From Kaistia soli DSM 19436 (GTDB lineage: Bacteria; Pseudomonadota; Alphaproteobacteria; Rhizobiales; Kaistiaceae), in the NCBI RefSeq assembly GCF_900129325.1, contig NZ_FQUP01000002.1, forward strand, positions 264,668 to 328,667: a DNA stretch of 64,000 bases, given 5' to 3'. The notes under the pieces were generated by a model. The model saw nothing but the letters and a program-made list of their open reading frames with translations. It did no database searches and was not told the origin of the DNA. Position 1 is the first letter of the stretch. The number at the start of each line of letters is the position of its first letter. Shown in pieces: positions 57,776 through 64,000 of the stretch. A program made the position numbers and the translations under genes.

Positions 57776-58723
57776 TCAGAGCAGGGCGCGCAGCTGCTCG
57801 ATGCGGTCGTTGACCAGCCAGCCATAATAGTTCTCTTCCGGCCAAGCCTTCTTGTTGCGCTTGCGCGCGGCCGCGAGCGTCCGGGCGCGCACCTTGACGT
57901 CGCCGACATTATAGAGCGTCGCGGTGATGCCAGGATTGTCGGAGATGTCGACGCCCGCCGTGTCGCGATAGACATCGATCGACAGGCGGATGATCGCCGC
58001 CATGTAGTCGAGCGAGGAATCCGGATCCATGATGGCCTGGTAGACCGCCGGCGCCTGGTCGGCATCGAGTTCCGGCAATCTGCTCTTCTGGTGCACGATA
58101 TCGGTGACCATCAGCGCCGTCAGCGGATTGATCTGGCCGAGGCCGAAGGTCTGGCCGGCAAAAAGCGGCTGGAAGAACACCTTCGAGAAGCGGTCGCGCG
58201 GATAGGCGACGCCGTCGACCTTCTTGCCGCGGAAGCTGGCATTCCACACGCTCTCACGGCAGGTCCAAAGATCGTAATTACTCTTGAAGCTGTCGCAGGC
58301 CTTGAATTCCGGCCGGCTCAGAAAGGCGTCGATCGGTTCGCCCTGATAGCCGAAGACAAGTTCCTTGGTGCCGAGATAGGCCAGCGCCTTGACGTAATAG
58401 GCCTGGGCATTGTCGATCACGCCGACATTGTAGGTGTGCTCGCCGACGATGGCCCCGATCATGTGGATCGGGTCGATGCCATAGCGAGCGGCTGACTTCT
58501 TGATCGAACGGATGAGGCCGGGATCGCGCTTCAGCAGGTTATAGATGCGCTGATACTTGCCCTCGAAGCTTTCCTTGGTCTCGCCCGTGCGCTTGATCGA
58601 GCTCATGTCGATCGCTGGCTGCGTCTTCGAGCGATTGCCCGGCGGAACGTCGACCGCAGCATGCGCCGGCAGAACGAAGGCAAGGAGGAGGAGAGCCGAG
58701 AGGGCTCCGCTGAGGCGCGACAT
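57776..58723 (-). CDS. DUF1402 secreted protein
   Basis: A 315-residue exported protein with a signal peptide (LSALLLLAFVLPAHA). Conserved parts: YGIDPIHMIGAIVGEHTYNVGV (about 85-106), ACDSFKSNYDLWTCRESVWNASF with two cysteines, FGLGQINPLTALMVTDIVH and GITATLYNVGD. These three stretches resemble in order the catalytic-Glu helix, GLMQI-type and AYN-type motifs of lysozyme-like transglycosylases. It is next to hslU, as in other Hyphomicrobiales. Function not established. Confidence 0.85.
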   Translation of the reverse strand: MSRLSGALSALLLLAFVLPAHAAVDVPPGNRSKTQPAIDMSSIKRTGETKESFEGKYQRIYNLLKRDPGLIRSIKKSAARYGIDPIHMIGAIVGEHTYNVGVIDNAQAYYVKALAYLGTKELVFGYQGEPIDAFLSRPEFKACDSFKSNYDLWTCRESVWNASFRGKKVDGVAYPRDRFSKVFFQPLFAGQTFGLGQINPLTALMVTDIVHQKSRLPELDADQAPAVYQAIMDPDSSLDYMAAIIRLSIDVYRDTAGVDISDNPGITATLYNVGDVKVRARTLAAARKRNKKAWPEENYYGWLVNDRIEQLRALL

Positions 58724-58812
58724 CGAGACGATCCGCCGTTCGGGACCAGAAGCTGCGGGGCCGGAACCGCGGCTGGCTGGCCGGGCGGCAGGGGCGGCTT
58801 ATAGCATTCAAA

Positions 58813-58839
58813 CGGGCGCCGGCAACAGACCGGCGCCCG
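58813..58839 (-). terminator. Probable terminator of the hslV-hslU operon
   Basis: CGGGCGCCGG (58813-58822) and CCGGCGCCCG (58830-58839) form a perfect ten-base-pair stem with a seven-base loop. On the minus strand it is followed by a short TTT. It lies 20 bases after the hslU stop and before DUF1402 on the same strand. Confidence 0.6.
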
Positions 58840-58858
58840 CCACGATGCCGTGAGCGCG

Positions 58859-60163
58859 CTAGAGAATGTAGCGCGAGAGGTCGGTGTTGCGCGCGAGGTC
58901 GCCGATATGGGCCTCGATATAGGCCGCGTCGACCGTCACCGTCTCGCCGCTGCGGTCGGGCGCGGCGAACGAGATGTCGTCGAGAATGCGCTCCATCACC
59001 GTCTGCAGGCGCCGCGCACCGATATTCTCGATCGCCGAATTGATCTCGACGGCGATGCGGGCGATGGCGTCGATCGCATCATCCGTGATCGCGAGCGTCA
59101 GGCCCTCCGTCGCCATCAGCGCGATATACTGCTTGATGAGACTGGCCTCGGTTTCGGTCAGGATGCGGCGGAAATCCTCTTCCTTCAGCGCCGAGAGCTC
59201 GACGCGGATCGGCAGGCGGCCCTGAAGCTCCGGCAGAAGGTCCGAAGGTTTGGCGATATGGAAAGCGCCCGACGCGATGAACAGAATGTGATCGGTCTTG
59301 ACCGGCCCGTATTTGGTGGCGACCGTCGTTCCCTCGATCAGCGGCAGCAGATCCCGCTGCACGCCCTCGCGGGAAACGTCGCCGGCCCGGCCCTCGCGTG
59401 CACAAATCTTGTCGATCTCGTCGAGGAACACGATGCCGTCATTCTCGACGGTCGCAATGGCTTCGGCGGTGATCGCGTCGGTATCGAGCAGCTTGTCCGA
59501 TTCTTCGTCGATCAGCAGCTTGTAGGAATCCTTGACCGTGACACGTCGCGTCTTGGTCTTCCCGCCGCCGAACGCCTTGCCGAGCATGTCGCCGATATTC
59601 ATGACGCCGATCGACGCGCCCGGCATGCCCGGAACGTCGAATTGCGGCATGCCGCCCTGGTCGCGCAGCTCGATCTCGATCTCCTTGTCGTCGAGCTCGT
59701 TGGCACGAAGCTTCTTGCGGAAGCTCTCGCGCGTCGCCGGGCTCGAAGCATCGCCGACCAGAGCCGTCAGCACGCGTTCCTCGGCCGAGAGATGCGCCTT
59801 GGCCTCGACATCCTTGCGGCGCGTCTCGCGCGTCAGCGCGATGCCGATCTCGACGAGATCGCGCACGATCTGCTCGACGTCGCGGCCGACATAGCCGACC
59901 TCGGTGAACTTGGTCGCCTCGACCTTCAGGAAGGGCGCATTGGCGAGCTTCGCCAGGCGGCGGGAGATCTCGGTTTTGCCAACGCCGGTTGGCCCGATCA
60001 TCAGGATGTTCTTCGGCAGCACTTCCTCGCGCATCGGCCCGGTGAGCTGCTGCCTGCGCCAGCGGTTGCGAAGGGCGATGGCGACCGCGCGCTTCGCGTC
60101 CTGCTGGCCGATGATGTAGCGGTCGAGCTCGGAGACGATCTCGCGGGGGGAGAAATTGGTCAT
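58859..60163 (-). CDS. hslU: ATP-dependent protease ATPase subunit HslU
   Basis: A 434-residue AAA+ unfoldase. P-loop [17 protein letters not shown], the pore loop region [13 protein letters not shown], Walker [13 protein letters not shown] and the sensor region. The C-terminus SRYIL docks in HslV. The start overlaps the GNAT gene end by four bases. Confidence 0.97.
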   Translation of the reverse strand: MTNFSPREIVSELDRYIIGQQDAKRAVAIALRNRWRRQQLTGPMREEVLPKNILMIGPTGVGKTEISRRLAKLANAPFLKVEATKFTEVGYVGRDVEQIVRDLVEIGIALTRETRRKDVEAKAHLSAEERVLTALVGDASSPATRESFRKKLRANELDDKEIEIELRDQGGMPQFDVPGMPGASIGVMNIGDMLGKAFGGGKTKTRRVTVKDSYKLLIDEESDKLLDTDAITAEAIATVENDGIVFLDEIDKICAREGRAGDVSREGVQRDLLPLIEGTTVATKYGPVKTDHILFIASGAFHIAKPSDLLPELQGRLPIRVELSALKEEDFRRILTETEASLIKQYIALMATEGLTLAITDDAIDAIARIAVEINSAIENIGARRLQTVMERILDDISFAAPDRSGETVTVDAAYIEAHIGDLARNTDLSRYIL

Positions 60164-60681
60164 GTCGGTCTCGTCTGGTTCCCGGAATCCCGCCCCATGA
60201 TGAGCGCGGGACCGTAAATCGTGGTGCGTTGGTCGAGCACGCGGAACCCGGCCTTGGCATAGGCCCGGACCGCCCTCTGATTGGCAGGGTCCGGATCGGT
60301 GATGATGCGCGGCACGCCTTCGGCAAAGCGCTGCAGTGCGAATGTTGCGATCAGTGCCGGCCCGTGACCGACGCCGATGAGGTTCGCCTCGCCGATGAAC
60401 TGGTCGATGCCGAGCGTGCCGTTCGGCTGGTCTTGATAGGGATGATCCGCCTCCGCATGCGGATCATAGGATTGGAGATATCCGGCCTCGCGGCCGTCGA
60501 TCAGGATCAGGTAGGAACGGACGGCTGGATCGCTCAGATGGGCTGCGATCTTTTCGGTCGCGAAATCTGCCTCGTCCCACCAGGCCGCCACATGCGGCGC
60601 TGACAGCCACGCCCGGATTCGGCCGAGGTCGCAATGCTCAAGCGGCCGGAATCCGTAGCGTTGGCTGGCGTCAGGCGGCAT
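60160..60681 (-). CDS. GNAT acetyltransferase, AAC(6')-like
   Basis: A 173-residue acetyltransferase. [26 protein letters not shown] at the start and [21 protein letters not shown] with the acetyl-CoA loop, then [20 protein letters not shown], resemble aminoglycoside 6'-N-acetyltransferases and siderophore-type acetyltransferases. It lies between hslV and hslU and overlaps both (11 and 4 bases). Substrate unknown; resistance is not implied. Confidence 0.85.
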   Translation of the reverse strand: MPPDASQRYGFRPLEHCDLGRIRAWLSAPHVAAWWDEADFATEKIAAHLSDPAVRSYLILIDGREAGYLQSYDPHAEADHPYQDQPNGTLGIDQFIGEANLIGVGHGPALIATFALQRFAEGVPRIITDPDPANQRAVRAYAKAGFRVLDQRTTIYGPALIMGRDSGNQTRPT

Positions 60682-61237
60682 CGAGCTGTTCGAGCGTCAC
60701 GCTGGTATTGGTGTAGACGCAGATATCGGCAGCGATGGCCATGGCCTTGCGGGCGATCTGTTCGGCACTCTGTTCTGTGTCCATCAGCGCGCGGGCGGCG
60801 GCGAGTGCATAATTGCCGCCGGAACCGATGCCCATGACACCGCCTTCCGGCTCCAGAACATCACCTGTGCCGGTCAGCACCAGGCTCGTTGTTTTGTCGG
60901 CAACGAGCATCATCGCCTCGAGGCGGCGCAGATAGCGGTCGGTGCGCCAGTCCTTGGCAAGCTCAACGCAAGCGCGCGTGAGCTGTCCGGGATATTGCTC
61001 GAGCTTTGCCTCGAGCCGCTCGAACAGCGTGAAGGCGTCGGCGGTCGAGCCGGCGAACCCGGCGATCACGCCGCCCTTGCCGAGCGGGCGTACCTTCTTG
61101 GCATTGTGCTTGATGACGGTCTGGCCGAGGGACACCTGCCCGTCGCCGGCGATGACCACCTTGCCGCCCTTGCGGACGGTGATGATCGTCGTGCCATGCC
61201 AGGCGGCATAGGGATTGTCGGAATCGTGATGAGACAT
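60671..61237 (-). CDS. hslV: ATP-dependent protease peptidase subunit HslV
   Basis: A 188-residue threonine peptidase. The propeptide is about 15 residues and cleaves before Thr16-Thr17 in [48 protein letters not shown] and [14 protein letters not shown] complete the fold. It heads the hslV-GNAT-hslU series and is divergent from hisB; the 216-base gap holds no recognised heat-shock promoter. Confidence 0.97.
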   Translation of the reverse strand: MSHHDSDNPYAAWHGTTIITVRKGGKVVIAGDGQVSLGQTVIKHNAKKVRPLGKGGVIAGFAGSTADAFTLFERLEAKLEQYPGQLTRACVELAKDWRTDRYLRRLEAMMLVADKTTSLVLTGTGDVLEPEGGVMGIGSGGNYALAAARALMDTEQSAEQIARKAMAIAADICVYTNTSVTLEQLDAA

Positions 61238-61453
61238 GAGAGGCTTTCGTGGCGGATCGCGTTGGTCCGCTTGGGCCCCGCGGCGATCCCTGTTGAATCG
61301 AGGCTCTTATGTAAGTCCGCCTTTTCAAGATGCAAAGGAGGGGCGCCGGCGTCGATAGACATCGATCGGCAAGCTGGTGGCATTCGCGCGCGACGCCTGC
61401 TAAAAGCGCGCCGATCCTCGTTTTCGCGGGGAAGTCAGAAGGAAGCCCTGCCG

Positions 61454-62047
61454 ATGCGCAGCGCCACGATCGAGCGCAAGACGAAGGAAACGGAGATCAG
61501 TGTCACCATCGATCTCGACGGCACCGGCCGTGGGGCGATCGCGACCGGGATCGGCTTCTTCGATCATATGCTCGACCAGCTCGCGCGCCATGGCCTGTTC
61601 GACCTCGATCTCGCGGCGAAGGGCGACCTGCATATCGACCAGCATCACACCGTCGAGGATGTCGGCATCGCGCTCGGACTCGCCTTCCGCAAGGCGCTCG
61701 GCGAGATGCGCGGCATCACGCGCTATGCCGATACGCATCTGGCGATGGACGAAGCGCTGACGCGCTGTGCCGTCGATGTGTCCGGTCGGCCCTATCTCGT
61801 CTGGAAGGCCGTCTTCACGCGGCCGAAGGTCGGTGATTTCGATACCGAGCTGTTCCGCGAGTTCTTCCAGGCTTTCGCGCAGAATGCGGCCATCACGCTG
61901 CACATTGAAAATCTCTACGGCGAGAATAACCACCACATTGCGGAAACCTGCTTCAAGGCCTTGGCGCGGACGCTGCGAGCCGCTGTCGCCATCGACCCGC
62001 GCCAGGACGGACGCGTCCCTTCCACCAAGGGCAAGCTGGGCGATTGA
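61454..62047 (+). CDS. hisB: Imidazoleglycerol-phosphate dehydratase
   Basis: A 197-residue monofunctional enzyme of histidine synthesis. Metal-binding motifs are [29 protein letters not shown] and the C-terminal [22 protein letters not shown] 61454 has GAAGGAAG upstream; an upstream frame is a shadow. It starts the hisB-DUF2628-hisH-hisA-hisF operon. Confidence 0.96.
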   Translation: MRSATIERKTKETEISVTIDLDGTGRGAIATGIGFFDHMLDQLARHGLFDLDLAAKGDLHIDQHHTVEDVGIALGLAFRKALGEMRGITRYADTHLAMDEALTRCAVDVSGRPYLVWKAVFTRPKVGDFDTELFREFFQAFAQNAAITLHIENLYGENNHHIAETCFKALARTLRAAVAIDPRQDGRVPSTKGKLGD

Positions 62048-62054
62048 GGCGATC

Positions 62055-62540
62055 ATGAGAGATTACATCGTTCTCGCGCCGCCGCTTCCCTCGAAGGACG
62101 GTGCGCCCGAGGCGCTCCGCCTCGTCTTCGTGAAGGATGGCTTCTGCTGGCCGGCGCTGCTGATCACGCTGCCCTGGATGCTGTATCGCCGCCTGTTCGT
62201 CGAGGCAGCGCTCTATGTCCTGGCCGTCACCGGGCTCGGCTTTCTCGGCGAGCGGATCGGTGCGCCCGCGACGCTGCTCGCGGCAGCGCTCCCTTTGGCG
62301 CTCGGCATTCTTGGCAATGATCTGCGCCGTTTCGCGCTTCGCCGTCGCGGCTATGCCCCCCGCGGCGTCGCGAGCGGCGCCAATATCGATGAGGCGGAGA
62401 TCCGCTACTTCCTCGGCCTGCCTGAGGCGGCGGCCGCGCCGCTGCCGCCGCGCATTCCTCCGTCCGCGCCGGGCCCGATGAACAGTCAGGTCGGCGGATC
62501 GGTCATCGGCCTCTTCCCGCAGGCGGAGGGCGCGCGATGA
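62055..62540 (+). CDS. DUF2628 family membrane protein
   Basis: A 161-residue protein with a short soluble start, [22 protein letters not shown], two or three hydrophobic segments (about 35-95), and a Pro-rich tail. Proteins of this kind sit between hisB and hisH throughout Hyphomicrobiales. Starts seven bases after hisB and overlaps hisH by four. Function unknown; not expected to be needed for histidine chemistry. Confidence 0.82.
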   Translation: MRDYIVLAPPLPSKDGAPEALRLVFVKDGFCWPALLITLPWMLYRRLFVEAALYVLAVTGLGFLGERIGAPATLLAAALPLALGILGNDLRRFALRRRGYAPRGVASGANIDEAEIRYFLGLPEAAAAPLPPRIPPSAPGPMNSQVGGSVIGLFPQAEGAR

Positions 62541-63190
62541 CCATCGCCATCATCGATTATGGCGCCGGCAACCTGCATTCGGTCGGCAAGGCGCTGGAAC
62601 TCGCGGTGGCGCGCAAGGGCTCCGGCGGACCGGTCGTCGTCACCTCCGATCCGGCCGTGGTTGCTGCCGCTGATCACGTCGTGCTGCCCGGCGACGGCGC
62701 CTTTGCCGATTGCCGCGCCCAGCTCGACGCAGTCGACGGCATGATCGAGGCGATCATCGAGACTATCGACCGTCGCGGCCGGCCATTTCTCGGCATCTGC
62801 GTCGGCATGCAGCTTCTGGCGACGCGCGGCGTCGAATATGGCATCTCGCCCGGTCTCGATCGCATTCCGGGCGAGGTTCGTCCTGTTCACCCGGCCGATG
62901 CCGGGCTGAAGGTGCCGCATATGGGCTGGAATACGCTCGACGCGTCCAGGGATGCCCATCCCCTGCTCGCGGGCATCCCGACGGGGCCCGAGGGCTGGCA
63001 CGCCTATTTCCTGCATGGCTATCAGCTTTATCCGGATGATCCAGCCGACGTGATCGCGAGCGCCGACTATGGCGGACCGGTCACGGCGATCGTCGCGACC
63101 GGCACGATCGCCGGCACGCAGTTCCATCCCGAGAAGAGCCAGAAGCTCGGTCTCGCCCTTCTCGCCAACTTCCTGGACTGGCGCCCCTGA
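62537..63190 (+). CDS. hisH: Imidazole glycerol phosphate synthase glutaminase subunit
   Basis: A 217-residue class I amidotransferase. The nucleophile is Cys88 in [12 protein letters not shown]; the His-Glu pair is in [13 protein letters not shown] near the end. It supplies ammonia to HisF. Coupled to both neighbours (ATGA start; TGATG with hisA). Confidence 0.96.
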   Translation: MTIAIIDYGAGNLHSVGKALELAVARKGSGGPVVVTSDPAVVAAADHVVLPGDGAFADCRAQLDAVDGMIEAIIETIDRRGRPFLGICVGMQLLATRGVEYGISPGLDRIPGEVRPVHPADAGLKVPHMGWNTLDASRDAHPLLAGIPTGPEGWHAYFLHGYQLYPDDPADVIASADYGGPVTAIVATGTIAGTQFHPEKSQKLGLALLANFLDWRP

Positions 63191-63930
63191 TGATCCTTTT
63201 TCCCGCCATCGACCTCAAGGACGGCGCCTGCGTCCGGCTGAAGCGCGGTGCCATGGATGAGGCGACTGTGTTCAACACCGATCCGGCCGCGCAGGCGAAG
63301 CAGTTCGAGGACCAGGGCTTCGAATATCTACATGTTGTCGATCTGAACGGCGCGTTTGCCGGCAAGGCGGTGAACGGCGCCGCCGTCGAGGCGATCCTCG
63401 GCTCGGTGAAGATGCCGGTCCAGCTGGGCGGCGGCATCCGCGATCGCGCCGGCGTCGAGACCTGGCTCGACAAGGGCATCGCCCGCGTCATCCTGGGCAC
63501 GATCGCCGTGCGCGATCCTGATCTCGTGCGCGAGGCCTGCCGCGCGCATCCCGGCCGGATCGCGGTCGGCATCGACGCACGCGCCGGCAAGGTCGCGGTC
63601 GAGGGCTGGGCGGAGACATCGGAACTCACCACGATCGAGCTTGCCCGCCGTTTCGAGGATGCCGGCGTCGCCGCGATCATCTTCACCGACATTGATCGCG
63701 ACGGCGTCCTCGAAGGGCTCAACATCACCTCGACGCTGGCCCTGGCCCGCGCCGTCGGCATCCCCGTCATCGCCTCGGGCGGCCTCGCTTCGATCGCCGA
63801 CATCCGCCGTTTGTTGGAGCCTGACTGCCGCATCCTCGAAGGCGCAATTTCCGGCCGCGCCCTCTATGACGGCCGACTCGATCCGGCCGAGGCGCTGAAG
63901 CTGATCCGCGACGCGCGGAGACTGAACTGA
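63190..63930 (+). CDS. hisA: Phosphoribosylformimino-5-aminoimidazole carboxamide ribotide isomerase
   Basis: A 246-residue barrel enzyme. Catalytic Asp8 is in [17 protein letters not shown]; the second Asp is in [15 protein letters not shown] near 129. [11 protein letters not shown] and the phosphate-site [15 protein letters not shown]-like segment follow. One-base overlap with hisF (TGATG). Confidence 0.97.
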   Translation: MILFPAIDLKDGACVRLKRGAMDEATVFNTDPAAQAKQFEDQGFEYLHVVDLNGAFAGKAVNGAAVEAILGSVKMPVQLGGGIRDRAGVETWLDKGIARVILGTIAVRDPDLVREACRAHPGRIAVGIDARAGKVAVEGWAETSELTTIELARRFEDAGVAAIIFTDIDRDGVLEGLNITSTLALARAVGIPVIASGGLASIADIRRLLEPDCRILEGAISGRALYDGRLDPAEALKLIRDARRLN

Positions 63931-64000
63931 TGCTCAAGACCCGCGTGATCCCCTGCCTCGACGTCAAGGACGGCCGCGTCGTCAAGGGCGTGCAGTTCAT
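63930..64000 (+). CDS. hisF: Imidazole glycerol phosphate synthase cyclase subunit (5' end only)
   Basis: Only the first 23 codons are in the window. They read [20 protein letters not shown]..., the standard N-terminus of HisF with catalytic Asp11. The ATG overlaps the hisA stop. Confidence 0.9.
   Translation, partial: MLKTRVIPCLDVKDGRVVKGVQF

Noticed and set aside
61238-61453. A heat-shock (RpoH) promoter for hslV, from CTTGAAA on the minus strand at 61323-61329
   Set aside because: The -35-like word is present but no -10 match occurs at the needed spacing; CATAAG comes too early.

Overview
The window looks like a chromosomal segment of a high-GC alphaproteobacterium of the order Hyphomicrobiales (Rhizobiales). 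The reasons are the runs hslV-GNAT-hslU-DUF1402, hisB-DUF2628-hisH-hisA-hisF, secB-timA-mltA-smr, and the classical origin-side block mnmE-mnmG-rsmG-parA-parB-holA-lptE-leuS next to rho-hemJ-hemE. Genus cannot be fixed from sequence reading. I saw no tRNA, rRNA, CRISPR, insertion sequence or prophage.

Layout. (1) 1-4861, minus: an overlapping sugar-import operon (DeoR-type regulator, BadF/GlcNAc-type kinase, solute-binding protein, two permeases; the last permease runs off the left edge). (2) 4962-7109: a GT39 glycosyltransferase preceded by a 42-codon remnant that looks like the start of a GT2 glycosyltransferase, then a small rhodanese. (3) 7112-12962: a FadR-type repressor divergent from a sugar ABC operon ending in a GH51 alpha-L-arabinofuranosidase and a terminator; a palindrome overlaps a possible promoter and the leader carries strong hairpins. 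Neither sugar operon shows its own ATPase gene. (4) 12974-24498: HxlR/SDR pair, cytochrome c maturation genes ccmC-ccmD-ccmG, ispZ-like gene, ftsY-mtaB-dapF, pncB, and an ABC-F protein preceded by a leader peptide with alternative stem-loops. (5) 23239-34159: a GH144-type glucanase overlapping a BacA/YddA-type ABC protein whose nucleotide-binding motifs are all degenerate; glpK; a large secreted protein with three repeated modules and a glycine-rich tail; a response regulator/cNMP-domain pair divergent from an L,D-transpeptidase; a nucleoside deoxyribosyltransferase and a PLP-homeostasis protein. (6) 34323-49363: leuS-lptE-holA, then parB-parA-rsmG-mnmG-mnmE with two perfect parS sites, a DUF255 thioredoxin-like protein, rho, hemJ and hemE. 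(7) 49364-49808: non-coding, the probable replication origin. (8) 49809-64000: ppsR-maf-aroE-coaE-methyltransferase-dnaQ, secB, timA-mltA-smr-xre, DUF1402, hslVU and the his operon up to the start of hisF.

How it fits together. hemE and the genes to its left up to mnmE are mostly transcribed leftwards, and ppsR-dnaQ rightwards, so the hemE-ppsR gap is a divergence point. Together with parS/parAB 6-9 kb away, GANTC sites, a CtrA-like site and DnaA-box-like words, this supports an origin there. The left 30 kb is more accessory: carbohydrate capture (probably amino sugar, arabinan, and beta-1,2-glucan), envelope modification and antibiotic or peptide stress.

The least ordinary items are the ABC protein with a disabled ATPase domain coupled to the glucanase, the leader-peptide attenuator-like region before the ABC-F gene, the collapsed GT2 gene, and a terminator-like hairpin just before leuS. 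Most remaining genes are ordinary housekeeping genes. All functional calls rest on motif recognition by eye; no database search was run.
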